NCBI RefSeq assembly: GCF_958295425.1
Contig: NC_081149.1
Coordinates: 25,255,481-25,319,480, forward strand
Direction: 5' to 3'
Length of the DNA: 64,000 nt
Origin: Solea solea
Lineage: Eukaryota > Chordata > Actinopteri > Pleuronectiformes > Soleidae
Shown here: positions 17,487 through 28,990 of the stretch, one piece after another
How the letters are laid out: each line of letters starts with the position of its first letter
How positions within the stretch are numbered: position 1 is the first letter of the stretch
Program-made: the position numbers and the translations under genes
Notes under the pieces: model-generated
Databases searched by the model: none
What the model was told of the DNA's origin: nothing
What the model saw: only the letters and a program-made list of their open reading frames with translations

Positions 17487-20382
17487 ATTGGTGAAGTGGT
17501 GAAGTGGTGAAGGTGTTACCGTGCATTTGAAGGGTCTCTCTGTCGAGTGAACCTGTCGAACGTGACTGTTGAGATGATCCGGTCTGAAAATACACAAGAA
17601 CATGTGTGTGTGTGTGTGTGTGCGTGATCCCGCCCACATTCAACTATAAACAGTCAAACAGCTGATCATCGTTTTCTGTGAGTGTGTGTGTGTGGTTGAT
17701 TGTGTGTCTGTGTGTGTGTGTGCTTGTGTGTGTGTGTGTGTGTGTGTGTGTTCTGTGTGCTTGTGTGTGTGTGTGTTCTGTGTGCTTGTGTGTGTGTGTG
17801 TATGTGTGTGGTTGTGTGTGTGTGTATGTGTGTGGTTGTGTGTGTGTGTTCTGTGTGCTTGTGTGTGTTTGTGTGTGTGTATGTGTGTGTGGTTGTGTGT
17901 GTGTTCTGTGTGCTTGTGGTTGTGTGTGTTCTGTGTGTGTGTGTGTGTGTTCTGTGTGCTTGTGTGTGTGTGTGGTTGTGTGTGTGTGTGTTCTGAAGAT
18001 GTCGCAGACTTAAAATGACGTGGATTCTTCTTCACTTCTTTTTTTCTGAGTGGGTAAAACGTGGCAGCCATGTTTTTGCCTCTTTAGCGTCAGTTAGCTC
18101 CATATGAACTCATGAACACACACTTCATCATTAAAGCAGTGGGAGATTTGATGTCAAACCTGGAGAAGGCCTTGGCGCAGTGAGGACACACGTAGGGCTT
18201 CTCCACGCCGCCTTGGTGCGAGCGCACGTGATAGCTCATGCGGTCTTTCCTCTTGAAGCGCTGCTGACAGATGGGGCAGGAATACGGCTTCTCGTCCGAG
18301 TGCGAAAGCCGGTGCCGGTTGAGGTGATAGACGTCTCTGAAGGCCTTTCCACAGGCCTCGCAGGCGTGGTTCTTCCTCACCTGGTTGGTGTTGGGATTTG
18401 GATTCTGTGGAGAAAAGAGACGCGGTTTTGATTTTGTGACGTGTGAAGATGAAACCTGAGGAAATTAAACCAAGAACTGTGCTGTGAGTGCAAAGGTTTG
18501 ATCAGAAAGACAAAGACAATTATTCAGAGAGTCACACGTACAATAAGTCCATCTTGTCCTCCACATGTGATCGTCTTAGTCAGACTACGACCTTAGTCTG
18601 ATTAAACGGTGACTGTGTGGGATCTAAAGGTGAGACTGAAAAAACGTGAACTACGGTGGCCTTCACAGACCAGAAAAGAAGACGAGATAGTCCACTCTTT
18701 TACTGAGTGTCTGCTCCGCCTGGTTTGTCCTCTCAGGTCTTTGTAGACACATAGATGCAAATGTTTAATAGAAGAAGAACATGAACATTTCCTGCCTCGA
18801 TCTTTAAATTCATAACATGTCTGTAAATCAAACTGTCTGAATCTGAGTCTGAGTCTAAATCTGAGTCTGAGTCTGAGTCTGAATCTAAGTCTAAATCTGA
18901 GTCTGAGTCTGAGTCTGAGTCTTTTCCTCAAACGTCTTGTCAGAATTCTTTTCTCCGTTAGACAACAGCGATCATTGAGCTTGCAGCTTTGTCCGCTTCC
19001 CTCTGCAAACTCAGTTTATTCACTTTATAAATGTTAAAAACTGAACCTGTTCATTAATAAATGAATGAATTGATCGCAGTCCTTTATTGGCTCCACCCAC
19101 CTGCTCCATGGACCCGACAACAACAACAGCTGCCTGGAGGGGTTGCTGCGGTGCAGCCATGGTTACGGTTGCCGGGGCAATGGACACAGAGACTGGCTGA
19201 GTTTCCTGGTTGTTGTGGAGACTGGGCTGGGGGACGGAGTCCGTGGCGGGGTTGGTGGGAGGCGAAGGAGGGGGTGGGGCCTGTGGGGGCAGTGTGAGCT
19301 GGAGGAGGGACAGCGGGACCGTCTGCTTCTTCGCTCCATCCTCTTTTTCCCGGGCGACGCGGTCCTTCATGCGAACGCCCGTGTGCACAGACTGGTGGCG
19401 CCGCAGGTTGTAGCTGTTCTTGAACTCTTTGTTGCAGGTGGAGCAGATGTGAGCCGGACGACTGGGCTTCACTGGAGATTTGACTAGAAGACAACATCAT
19501 CTTCATCATCAGCATCAACATTATCTTCATCATCACCACCATCATCATCATCATCTTCATCATCACCCTCTTCACCAACATCATCATCATCACCATCTTA
19601 ATCATCACCATCAACATCACCATCTTAATCATCACCATCAACATCTACCTGAAGCCCCGCCCTGTGTAATAACAGTCCCGCCCCCTTGCTTTTCTCACCA
19701 GGTAGCGGCTCCTCGCTCAGCGCCGCGGTGTCGACGGTGGACGGCGGCGTCACCATATGTTCAGCTGACGGACTCTGAGCCGAGTCTGTCAGCTCAGGCA
19801 GGAGCTCCGCCTGAAGAGGCGTGTCAGACTGGCTCTGAGTGGGCGGAGTCTGTCACAGCAAAAAAAAAAAAAGTAGTTAAATGACTAGAAAGTAGAAAAT
19901 ATTGACATTTAAGAAGCTGAAAAATGACATAAAGTAGAAAAAATTCAAATATGATTTGAGTTTGATTTACAGACATGAAATTACAGGCAGGAAATATTCA
20001 CATGTTCTTCTTCTATTAATAATTTGCGGCAGACTCCACACTAAGGTGTGATGCTGCCCTCTACTGTTGAGAAATGGAACAATGATCCCAGTTTAATACA
20101 TTTGCTATTTGTGCAATAGCAGCGGACGTTTAGTGTAAAAACTAAAGTCTAAACTAAATGTACTGTTGCATCATGGGTATGAATCGTACGCAAGTGGAAG
20201 TTTTTTTTTAGCTAAATACTGCGAACATGTTAACTTTCTCACGTCACTCACTTGAAACATTAGTGATTTTACTCATTCATTCAACACAACTCTCCAATCA
20301 CACCCCCTCCCCCCTCCCCCCGCAACACACACACACACAAACTGACCTGAAAGAGGAAGTTGCTCCAGGAGGAGTCCATCAT
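16167..20382 (-). CDS. maz: MYC-associated zinc finger protein (7 coding exons)
   Basis: Nuclear C2H2 transcription factor that binds GC-rich promoters. Join: 16167..16495, 16809..16980, 17520..17583, 18160..18404, 19101..19483, 19699..19849, 20347..20382; 1380 nt, 459 aa, all phases closing. Exon 1 codes only MMDSSWSNFLFQ, like the alternative MAZ leader, and exon 2 holds the MAZ signature STVDTAAL. Fingers: one at about 76-96 (KEFKNSYNLRRH), then a run from residue 205: CGKAFRDVYHLNRH, QQRFKRKDRMSYH, SRPDHLNSHVRQVH, AFATRDRLRAHLIRH, CGKLLSAAYITDH, then FTTLTYLRVH and a last CQLCGVQCKTATQLQGH. The last exon corresponds to the long zinc-finger isoform end of mammalian MAZ, not the alanine-rich end. 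VEZF1 is the close relative, but the NSHVRQVH and EEKVPCH stretches fit MAZ. An alternative exon 3 acceptor 12 nt inside (19471) would drop four residues. Confidence 0.94.
16528..16675. mobile_element. Palindromic dispersed element, copy B (short)
   Basis: Starts with ACGTCACATGATCACGTCTG, keeps CCTCTGCTGCCTCGTGTGG in the centre and ends with GAGCGGTTTACAGACGTCTG. It is internally shortened. Lies in maz intron 6. Confidence 0.7.
16700..16795. repeat. GGA/GATGA triplet repeat in maz intron 6
   Basis: GGAGGAGGAGGATGATGAGGGT motif repeated with variation, just downstream (minus strand) of the exon 6 donor. Confidence 0.85.
17418..17484. repeat. TG microsatellite, maz intron 5
   Basis: About 33 uninterrupted TG dinucleotides between maz exons 5 and 6; potential Z-DNA former. 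Confidence 0.95.
17600..17996. repeat. Compound GT tract with TTCTGTGTGCTTGTG interruptions, maz intron 4
   Basis: Nearly 400 bp of GT repeat interrupted at intervals by TTC, CTT, TAT and GGTT. The interruptions are themselves repeated, indicating tandem growth of a compound unit. Frames of Cys/Val or His/Thr through it are not genes. It separates maz exons 4 and 5. Confidence 0.95.
18838..18925. repeat. TCTGAG hexanucleotide repeat, maz intron 3
   Basis: About fourteen copies of a TCTGAG/TCTAAA/TCTGAA hexamer between maz exons 3 and 4. Confidence 0.85.
19488..19645. repeat. CAT/CATCAC imperfect triplet tract, maz intron 2
   Basis: Cat-cac-cat triplets with a duplicated stretch (CATCTTAATCATCACCATCA occurs twice). 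It lies immediately upstream, on the minus strand, of maz exon 3 and so replaces a normal intron end up to the acceptor. Confidence 0.85.
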
Positions 20383-21400
20383 GAAGGAGAGCCAGGCAGG
20401 GAGCTGAGAGAGCGGGAGGCAGCGGGGGGGGGGGAGACCCACAGAGCCCGGGAAGAGGAGCTCGAAACACCGCAGCAGCGAAAATCCAGCCCGGGGCTTG
20501 CGCGGCTCTGCTCTGCCTCCTGCTGCCCGGGATAATTACTGCAAATGCAGAACGACTCCCAACAACGGCACCAATTATCAATATTATTATTCTAATTAAT
20601 GAGTTTATAACGACTTATGGATTCATTGACGAGATATTTCTGCTTTTGTAAATGCGACAAAATGGATGATATCCTGCTTTAATAGTGTATTGTATTCCTT
20701 TATGTCTGCTGTAATAAAAGCAAAAATAAATACTCATTTTAATGGAGGAGATGGACGCGAAGTCCGAACGTGCTGCTTTTATATCATTTGTTTCTTTTTT
20801 CTTTTTTGCGGTAGCTCCGAAAAGGCCGCAGCCGTCGGATTCCAAGCCTCGGTGTTGCGTAGAGTTCGTCGCCCAGCTAAAGAGCTCGAGGTCGGCCGCA
20901 CTCCGTGACTCCGCCCCGGTGTTTGAGTCGACAGGATGATGACATCTTTCGGTTTTTTTTTTTTTGGTTTTTTTTTTTTCAAAGCCTCTCCCTCGCCCTC
21001 CCTCCCTCTCGGTCTTTCTTCCCTTTCTCTTTTTTTGATCGCTTCTTCACCCCCTCTGTCCCTCTCCGCTTTAAAGGGAAAGTATTCGGTGTGTGCTCCC
21101 TCCGCTCCTCCTAGTGGAGCCCGTCTCCTCCTCTCCTGTCGTCGCGTCCCTCTCGCCCCCGCCGCCGCTCCTCGGTAGGCCGACAGATAATGAAATCCGA
21201 CATCTACAGTAGGAGCGCGGCCGTCGATTCTCCCCCAGACTCGGCTTTGAAAAGAAACTCCACGGGTGCTCGTGTGGATGAAGCGTCCTCCGGTGACCGG
21301 AGCGCGTTGACCGGACGCCCCGGACTGAGAGCTCCGCTAAGATGGTGTCAGTGTCTGCTCGAGCTAAAGCGAGCGTTAGCATCTTAAAGGTAACGATGCG
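20383..21400 (-). promoter_or_regulatory. maz 5' UTR and GC-rich promoter region
   Basis: Directly upstream of the maz start, rich in CpG and G/C tracts (20400-20540 and 21050-21380), separated by AT-rich sequence and poly-T runs. No family-recognisable protein on either strand. This is where a CpG promoter for maz is expected. Confidence 0.5.
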
Positions 21401-23503
21401 CGCAAGTGCAACAGCTGGATGTGAACTGCACCGAACCCCAGCGACAAAACCCGACATTTCACGTTGATGTGCTGCTTTGCGCAAGTTCAACACGATAATG
21501 CGCAGAGACGACGATGTTTTTACCGAGTTATAAAAAGCATGCAGATTTCGGCACGTGTCGGGTCACCGTGTAATCTGTTATTAAATAATTACCCGACAGC
21601 TGATGTTTAATTGACATTATCTGATCATTTTGACTTTTCATTTCGCAATACGTTTTAAAAAAAAAAAGAAAAGGTAACATAAATCTTTTTTTCTTTTCTC
21701 ATATAAAATAAACTGACTTTTTTATTCAGTGTCTTACATCATTATTTTCATTCACATAGATATGAAGACTTTTTACTTTTGTATCAATATATAATATAAT
21801 ATAATATTTTTATTTTACTGGCAGAAATGAGCTTCCATAATCTCCTTAAATTCAGATTTGGTTGATGTTGAAGTTTGGACTGGATCAGGTCGATCTAATC
21901 CAAAATTAAAATCAATGCAGTCAACGGTTTATTATTATTCAAGATTTTTTTTATTTTATAATCCATTTTATTGTTCTCTTGTTTTACAGTAAATTCAAAC
22001 ATAAACTTGGCATAATATCTTTCACATCTAACATTAGCAGTGGCTCTGCTTATATTATTTATATATTTCAAGGTTTTTCATATTTTACACAGAAGTTTTC
22101 ACACGAGGTGAGACACTTAAAAAAACAACCCACTAACAAAACAAGTCAAGATAAAAAGTGGTTGTTTTTCGACATTAAATCACAGAAACTCTTAAGTTCT
22201 GTTGAATCAAAACATCACAACTTTACAGCCGCAAAAAAAAAACAGTTTTCACTCATTTTAGACGTTCACCCTCTCATTAGCCATCTCTTCTCCTCCTCTG
22301 CACGTTCACCTGGACTCGTTTTCAGCACAGAGAGAAGATTCTGTTTCTGTGGGGGCGCCACAGGGTTCCATTCTGGGACCGCTCCTCTTTTCCCCCATTG
22401 TACCTTTTCTCACTGGATTCCATTTTGAGGAAATTTCTTCATTGCTCTGATGATGACGGTGACTTTTATCTTAGATGGCAGAAAATGAGGGAACTTTCTT
22501 TTTTTGCACCTTTAAGAACAAACAGTGAGAAGGAAACTGCACCATAATCTTTTAACGGTTGCAGAGAGAGAACACTGTTGCACCTCCTGTGCAGTCAGAC
22601 AGGGGGCGCACTTTCACTTTAACTTACACTTTGGTCACAAACATCACGGGTAAAATAAAAACATAATAATAATCATCACGATCATGAGGACCAGGAATGA
22701 CTAGAAAGATGCAGCGCCCCCTTGTGTTGACACAGGTGAGTAAGACAGCAGTTTCAAGTTATTCACGTAATATATGAACAGAAATTCAACACTGAGTATC
22801 ATCACATCACCAGCGCCTCCTTGTGGCTGTTCTAATACGTGGAAATGTCTCTGTTGCGTCCAAACTAATAAACATAATAACGCGCGTAACACTGTGGGCG
22901 GAGCTAAGGGTAAATAAGTCTCACTCCAGAATGTGATTCAATAAAAATACGTATTTCACTCAGGAAACGAGGACTGTCGTAAATGACTCTGAATCTCAGT
23001 GTTTAATGTTTACGTTAAAAGTTAATGTCACGTAAACACTTTAGTCCGACTAAGACGGACTAAGACCTGGATCATGTGACTCATTCAGTCGGGTGGAGTG
23101 GCTCAGTGGTTAAGACCGCTGACCCTGCCTGATTGTACTCAATTCCGTTGTAAGTCGCTTTGGATATTAGCGTCTGCTAAATGACATGTAATGTAATAGT
23201 TTGTTACTCCTGCATGTAAACAAACAAATGTCCACAAACGTCTTTGACCCTGAAGGAGACGACGTGGAAACTGCAGGACAGTCGATGGACGTCACCATGA
23301 CGACGATGTCTTACATTTTATGAAGTGGACGAGTCATCGGTTACAGAGAAAAAGGTCGGCAGATTATTTGATAATGAAAACAATTCCTAGTCGCAGCTTT
23401 ATCATCATTTAAATAACTTTTAAATCATAATGTAATTGGGTTTTTTTTCTGTTCAAAACAAAAATCTTGTGTGTTACACACACGCACGCACACACACACG
23501 CGC
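21400..23503. other. maz-cdipt intergenic region with cdipt 3' flank
   Basis: AT-rich and non-coding. It includes the cdipt 3' UTR leftwards from 23503 and a short SINE at 23090-23200. A relic near 23350-23400 resembles a terminal part of the fish repeat ending in a cgtcgcagctt-type motif. No gene seen. Confidence 0.55.
23090..23200 (+). mobile_element. Short tRNA-derived SINE with conserved tail
   Basis: Head GTGGCTCAGTGGTTAAGACC and tail GTAAGTCGCTTTGGATATTA continuing into GCGTCTGCTAAATGAC. The tail is the well-known 3' end shared by many fish SINEs and their partner LINEs. The middle is deleted, so only about 110 bp remain. Confidence 0.8.
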
Positions 23504-23652
23504 TCAGTGTTTCTTGGCGGTCTTCTCTCGTTCTGCGGCGTCCAGGGCGGCCATGTTCTGGGCGGCGGTGATGAGGTGCAGGAGGCTGATGGCAGACTTG
23601 AGCAGGCAGATGGTTCCACAGAGACCCTGCAGCCAGTACAGCCACGCTGGAA

Positions 23653-23685
<33 letters not shown>

Positions 23686-25722
23686 GTGTCACTGTGAGAG
23701 ACCTGATTCTGAGGGACAAATCTGGACCGTGCAAGGCTGGTTTTCCTCTAACAGACAGTCAGGGTTCAGCTTTAAACATGAAAACCAAAAACCATTTCCA
23801 GCAGATCACAGCGAGGAGGAAGAAAATCTTCTTACCAGCAGGTTTTGAGATGTGATGAAGAATGTAGAGCAGACAGAAGAAGAGCTCGTTCCCGGCGCAC
23901 ATCACAAACAGAACCGGCTGCTCGACACAAAACAGAACCCGTCACAATCCACCACAACAACAACAACAGGTTCACACCTGACCCGGTCTCTGCTCTTCAC
24001 CTTAGAGGTGTAGTAGATCCGGAGGACGGGGTTTCCTGACAGGTCGATGTTCTTGTGACTGCCTGATCCTTTAATTGTGGAGCTGAGGAAGACGAGGACA
24101 GAAAGACACAAAGGAAAGATGAGGACGCACCTACAGAGGTGTGGAGACGCACCTACAGACGCGTGGAAGACGCACCTACAGACGCGTGGAGACGCACCTA
24201 CAGACGCGTGGAGGACGCACTTACAGACGCATCTACAGACGCGTGGAGGACGCACCTACAGACGCGTGGAGGACGCACCTACAGACGCGTGGAGGACGCA
24301 CCTACAGGCGCGTGGAGGACGCACCTACAGACGCGTGGAAGACGCACCTACAGACGCGTGGAGGACGCACCTACAGACGCGTGGAGGACGCACCTACAGA
24401 CGCGTGGAGGACGCACCTACAGGCGCGTGGAGGACGCACCTACAGACGTGTGGAGACGCACCTGTGTAGGTGCAGCCAGTGGCTGGCGATGTCCAAACAC
24501 ATGCTGAGCTGAAACAGGAAGGTGTAGGACGGGTAGAGCAGCGACAGGTTCACCAGCAGACACATGGTGGCGCAGCGGTCCGTCAGCATGTCCAGCATGG
24601 CGCCAAACTTGGTGGCTGACAGAGAAACAGCAGAGTCAGGAAAAAACTGGATCCTGGTCAGAACCAGAACCAGGAAGTGATCTGAGTGATCGTGAAAATG
24701 TTTTGAAGATATCTTCTATAATATAGAGGATATCTTCATATTATATATTATATCCTCTATAATATAGAGGATATCTTCATATTATATATTATATCTTCTA
24801 TAATATAGAGGATATCTTCATATTATATATTATATCTTCTATAATATAGAGGATATCTTCAACATTTTCAAATTTGAATTTATTTGTGATATAGAGTCTA
24901 TATCACAAATAAATTCAAATACTTGACACAAAACTGCCAAGAGTTGGACCTGGATCAGTCAATAATATTACTAGATAACTTTTTAAACTAGTTTTAACCT
25001 GAAAGAAGTTATTTAGTAACTCTTTAAAGAGTTTCACACAGTGGAAGCTTCTCTCTCACAAACACATACACTGATTGAGCGCCCGGGCAGCGTGGCCGTC
25101 AAAGGCGTCCAACAGGGCGCTGAGCAGGTAGCAGAAGACCGCCGGCCAGGGGCAGCAGGGCATCAGGTAGAAAGAGAGCAGGGCCAGAACCACACGGGCG
25201 TAGCCTGCAGGGACACAAGGAGGACGACGACACTAAAGGTCTCACACCAAAGGAATTCAGTGATTCACAGAAGCTGAATATAAATGTATTGTGTATGAGC
25301 TAAATTACAAAAAGAAAAACAATAATTTATTTTTCATGTATTTAAAAGGTTTTTATGGCTTTTTATTCTGTGGTTTTAGTGACAAGTCAAAGAGATATAG
25401 CAACTAGAGCGTCAACGAACGATTATTTTCATCAAGTGACATATTTTCTCAATGAATTGAAGCTGAGAAATGTCAGAAAGTAGAAACGTTTCACTTGAAG
25501 GTTCAAACACGAACTCGTCCAAACCAAATTCAGTTGTTTTGTTAATTTCACGCCTCGTTTTCAAGCGAGCGGAACCACTTTCATGTTGTTTGTTTTCACT
25601 CGGTTTTCGTCATGTCGTTGAAGCTAATGCTAACGCTAAATGAGCTCCGTGTTCGCGGGGACAAACGCACTTAACTCACCGATCAAATTGGGAACAAAGA
25701 GGAAAATGTTGTTCTGCGTCAT
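23504..25722 (-). CDS. cdipt: CDP-diacylglycerol--inositol 3-phosphatidyltransferase (PI synthase)
   Basis: Integral ER membrane enzyme that makes phosphatidylinositol from CDP-diacylglycerol and myo-inositol. Join: 23504..23646, 23836..23917, 24001..24082, 24462..24615, 25070..25204, 25680..25722; 639 nt, 212 aa, against 213 in human. The start MTQNNIFLFVPNLIGYAR matches the family N-terminus. The CDP-alcohol phosphotransferase motif is complete: D47, D50-G51, A54-R55, G64, D68, D72. Several hydrophobic segments follow (for example 74-100 and 145-165). The C-terminus ends ITAAQNMAALDAAEREKTAKKH, a lysine-rich tail as in mammals. Exon 3's donor directly borders a 23-bp minisatellite. Confidence 0.97.
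24126..24461. repeat. 23-bp minisatellite abutting the cdipt exon 3 donor
   Basis: About 14 units reading GACGCACCTACAGACGCGTG plus GAG on the plus strand (22-23 bp each). On the coding strand each unit contains CTGTAGGTGCGTC, close to the genuine exon 3 donor CACAG|GTGCGTC at 24462/24461. The array occupies nearly all of the intron between exons 3 and 4. Confidence 0.95.
24700..24870. repeat. 41-bp palindromic AT-rich tandem repeat, cdipt intron 2
   Basis: About 3.5 copies of a 41-bp unit containing ATCTTCTATAATATAGAGGA and TATTATATATTATA. Units begin at about 24711, 24752, 24793 and 24834. Each has internal dyad symmetry. Confidence 0.9.
24872..24920. repeat. Perfect 22-bp inverted repeat with 5-nt loop
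   Basis: Arms 24872-24893 and 24899-24920 are exact reverse complements, with loop GAGTC. It follows directly on the 41-bp palindromic array, so the intron can form cruciforms or RNA hairpins. Confidence 0.95.
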
Positions 25723-25885
25723 CTCTGAGGCGGGAAACTGCTGCGGAATCCACAGAAAGTGTTCGAGAGAGAGAGAAAACGAGAGAAAACCAGAGAAACA
25801 ACAACCGACTGACGACTTCTGAACGGGGGCCACTTCCGCTTTCACACGCCCGGCAAAAATAAGTGCATCACTTCCGGTGTAGTTT
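25723..25885 (-). promoter_or_regulatory. cdipt proximal promoter with two ETS-like sites
   Basis: Upstream of the cdipt ATG, minus-strand cores GCGGAAGTG (25831-25839) and CCGGAAGTG (25870-25878) match the ETS/GABP consensus typical of housekeeping promoters. They are spaced about 39 bp apart. No TATA box seen. Confidence 0.6.
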
Positions 25886-26059
25886 TTTTTTTCTTTCACC
25901 AAGCGTCATCTCAAATAAAATATAAATATTAATAACTACAACGATAATATCTGTGAATCCATAAACTTCCTTTTAATGTTAAACGTTTTTTACATTTCAT
26001 GCTAATGTTCGTGTTGTCAATATAAAACTATTTTACAATATATATATTTTGAGAACATG

Positions 26060-26400
26060 TGACTTAGATGTCGTAGATTTAAACTCACGTGGATTTTATG
26101 ACACAAGTCTTTAGATGAGTGGCTAAAATGGAAGCCATGTTCCCACACCAAACCCCATAAAGTAAACCAGTGATTTTAGCTGCGGAGACACTGGTCCTCT
26201 GCTGCCTCGTGTGGTCACTTTGTGTCACTGAGTTAAGTCTAAATTAGATATTTTATTTCAAAAGCCGAATTTTACAAAATAAGACACTTGAACTTAGTGA
26301 CGGAGACAGAAGTGGATCAACAACTCCTGTGTGAGTGGTTTACAAACTTCAGTTAAACAGTGAGATAAAGACGTGATCATGTGACATAGAGATCATAAAG
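26060..26400. mobile_element. Palindromic dispersed element, copy C
   Basis: Contains CACACCAAACCCCATAAAGT, GTGATTTTAGCTGCGGAGAC, TCCTCTGCTGCCTCGTGTGG, AAATAAGACACTTGAACTTA and ends GTGAGATAAAGACGTGATCA. A related half-copy lies near 17990-18100. Confidence 0.75.
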
Positions 26401-27224
26401 TGGCGCTCACAGCCATCGAACGATGGAAACAAAACAAAGCTTGAGTTTTTGTTCATTTATTTCTCCAAAATTATTTTGTTACGCTTCTGTACATTTTTTT
26501 TTTAACATTTCTACAAATCTTTTTGACCTGAACATTTGAAACTTGATCTTCTGTCATAAAAACACATCATCATATTATTATTATTTCTATGCCGACCACA
26601 AACTACATTTTAAAGGCCTAACTGCAAAACTTAAAATGTTTTTGCGCCATAAACATTTTCTTTAATGCACCAGAGAAATGTCGGACTGAAGACGAAGAAC
26701 CAATGTTTACATGTAAATTAACACGGACATGAAATCTATTTGTAAAAATAAGAGATTTTTTGCTTTTGACAAAAATATTTTGGGCCTCAGTGAAAGTTCT
26801 GACAGACACAGAAACCGAACTCGACGTCAGCGAACGCAACATTTAGTTTGGACGGAACGACGACGTCTCATACGTCGCAACTTGTATTGCGAACACCAGT
26901 GCGAGACCGGAACGTCCCCCAATGTGAACCGGCTGCATCCACATGGTTTTCACGAGCTCTGAAAACAGACGATTTCACTTTGCTGTGATCGGTTCTTTGC
27001 AGACGAGACTTGACTCTCGACTGTGAACGAAAAAACACACCGTTAAAACCTACTCTCACTTCCTGTTCGCTGTTTGTGAAAGTGAATAAAGTTGACGTTG
27101 AACCAACACACGCTCGTGCGACGTGGACCAGAAACACGATCTTGTGCTCAAATGAAAGTCGAAAGAAACGGAGAGCGAGCGTTTTCACATTTCATCCAGT
27201 TTGAATTTTTCCATATGGGCAGGA

Positions 27225-27225
27225 G

Positions 27226-27279
<54 letters not shown>

Positions 27280-27305
27280 TATACATATATACACATATAC
27301 ATACA
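27225..27305. repeat. TA/CA microsatellite
   Basis: TATATA run followed by CACACATATACA. Confidence 0.9.
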
Positions 27306-28604
27306 TATCTATCTGTCGTCAGGGACCGTCTGCAAAGTGCAACAGCAGCGTCGTCAAACTTTCTGTAAACTTTACTGTTGAAGAAAAATCCGCTTTTTAG
27401 ATTCGTTAGTGAATACTCATGAGTACCGATGACTTTGTTACTTCACCATGATGTCAGGAGTGTGTTTAAAGTTCAAATCTGTTTCTGACTTTACTGAAGT
27501 CACGTGACTTGCGTTCGATTGAAAAATCAAAAATAGACGAAACGGGAAAACGCTCGCTCTCCGCTTCTTTCATCTTCCCATTTTATTTTGAAAAACCAAC
27601 GAGTGACTGGCGCGCGTGAATCTGACTCGATCCAATCAGGAGGGAGAGCTCCACAAAGAGGCGGTCCTTCTCTGCTTATGAGGTCAACACTCTCGTCATG
27701 TGATCACTTTAAGGGCGCTAATTCAAACACTGGTCAGGTGATCTGTCAGTAAGGGTGTCACTGTGACTCCGCCCACAGTGCCCCCTGTGGAGGATAAAGA
27801 GGTAGAAGATGGATGAACACATGAAAGCAGAGAAACAGAGCTTTGCTGTCATATACTCGAGTTAACGGTATAACCTCAGGAAGAAGACTCCGCCCCTTCA
27901 CCAGTGACATCATGAGGAGGGCGGGGCATGCACAGTCAGTGAGCATGAACTAAAAAAATCAAAAACGACATCCGACAGCAGCTCAGCGTCGACCGTCACG
28001 TGACCTCACGCTTGTCAGCCCCGCCCCCAAAATTCACTCACATTCTTTGACGTTGAGTGAAAATGAGGTAGCTATGGCAACGGCCGACACACTGAGGTCA
28101 CAAAGTGAAAGAAGTGCAGAGCGTCGGCGATGACATCACCAAATGAATGAGTGAAGGTTTCATCAAAGCTGGGATTTTTTTCATTTAATCAAACAAAAAA
28201 CAAAAAGTCATTTGAAAAGTTTTCTGTCAAATTCAACTAATGAAGAAAAAACAGGTGTTTTACACTGTAAAAATAATCCAAAAAAACTGAATCTCAACAT
28301 TAAAAACAACAGAGTGAAATGTACTCACTTATTAAAGCAGCTTTGTGTTTTTGTTTGTTTCCTTCTTTTTTTTTGCTGAGACGTAACAAAGATTTCACAA
28401 AGTAACAAAAAAAACGTTATGGCACCAAAACACGACTGTGGACGCTTGACGTTTCAATACTGGCTCAAAACTAACAAACAGAAACATAGCCCACAGCTCC
28501 GCCCATTGCCCCGCCCACAGGTGTTAACTCCTCACACCACGACAGGAATGCTGGGAAAGGAAGTCCAGGTGTGTTTGAAGAAGGTACTGACACCTGTTTG
28601 ACAG

Positions 28605-28990
28605 TGACTGTGCTGTGAGCGCCCCCTGCTGCTGAGAACCAGCCTGAGACAACGCTCACCCTCCCACACCAAAGTCCACAGAAAAAACAGTGATTTTATC
28701 TGCGGGGACACAGGAGCAGCTGGTCCTCTGCTGCCTCGTGTGGTCACTTTATGTCACTGAGTTAAGTCTAAATTACATATTTTAAAAGACACATTTTACA
28801 AAATAAGACAATTGAACTGAGTGATGGAGGATCATCAACTCTCGTGTGTGATGTTAAAATCACTGATTTGAGTGTGAGTGTGTGTGAGTGGTTTACAGAC
28901 GTCTGCCATTTTGTTGTGACAGAGTGTGTGTGTGTGTGTGTGCTGCTGCTGGTTCTCAGCAGCAGGGGGCGCTCACAGCGCAGTCAAGAG
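28605..28990. mobile_element. Palindromic dispersed element, copy D, with 33-bp outer inverted repeats
   Basis: The central block is as in the other copies. It is bounded by near-perfect inverted repeats containing GAGCGCCCCCTGCTGCTGAG (about 28612-28645) and CTCAGCAGCAGGGGGCGCTC (about 28951-28983), which differ at one end base. Confidence 0.75.

Noticed and set aside
17678..18071. Cys/Val-rich and His/Thr-rich frames
   Set aside because: Pure GT microsatellite translation in a maz intron.
19480..19884. His-rich plus-strand frame
   Set aside because: Translation of a CAT-triplet intron tract running antisense over maz exon 2.
20742..20939. 65-residue plus-strand frame upstream of maz
   Set aside because: No family similarity, includes a Phe run from a poly-T tract, and no splice partners; it lies in the maz promoter region.
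24077..24512. Three overlapping frames with Arg/Thr/Trp repeats
   Set aside because: All frames of the 23-bp array are open because the unit lacks stop codons; it is intron and part of cdipt exon 3 antisense.
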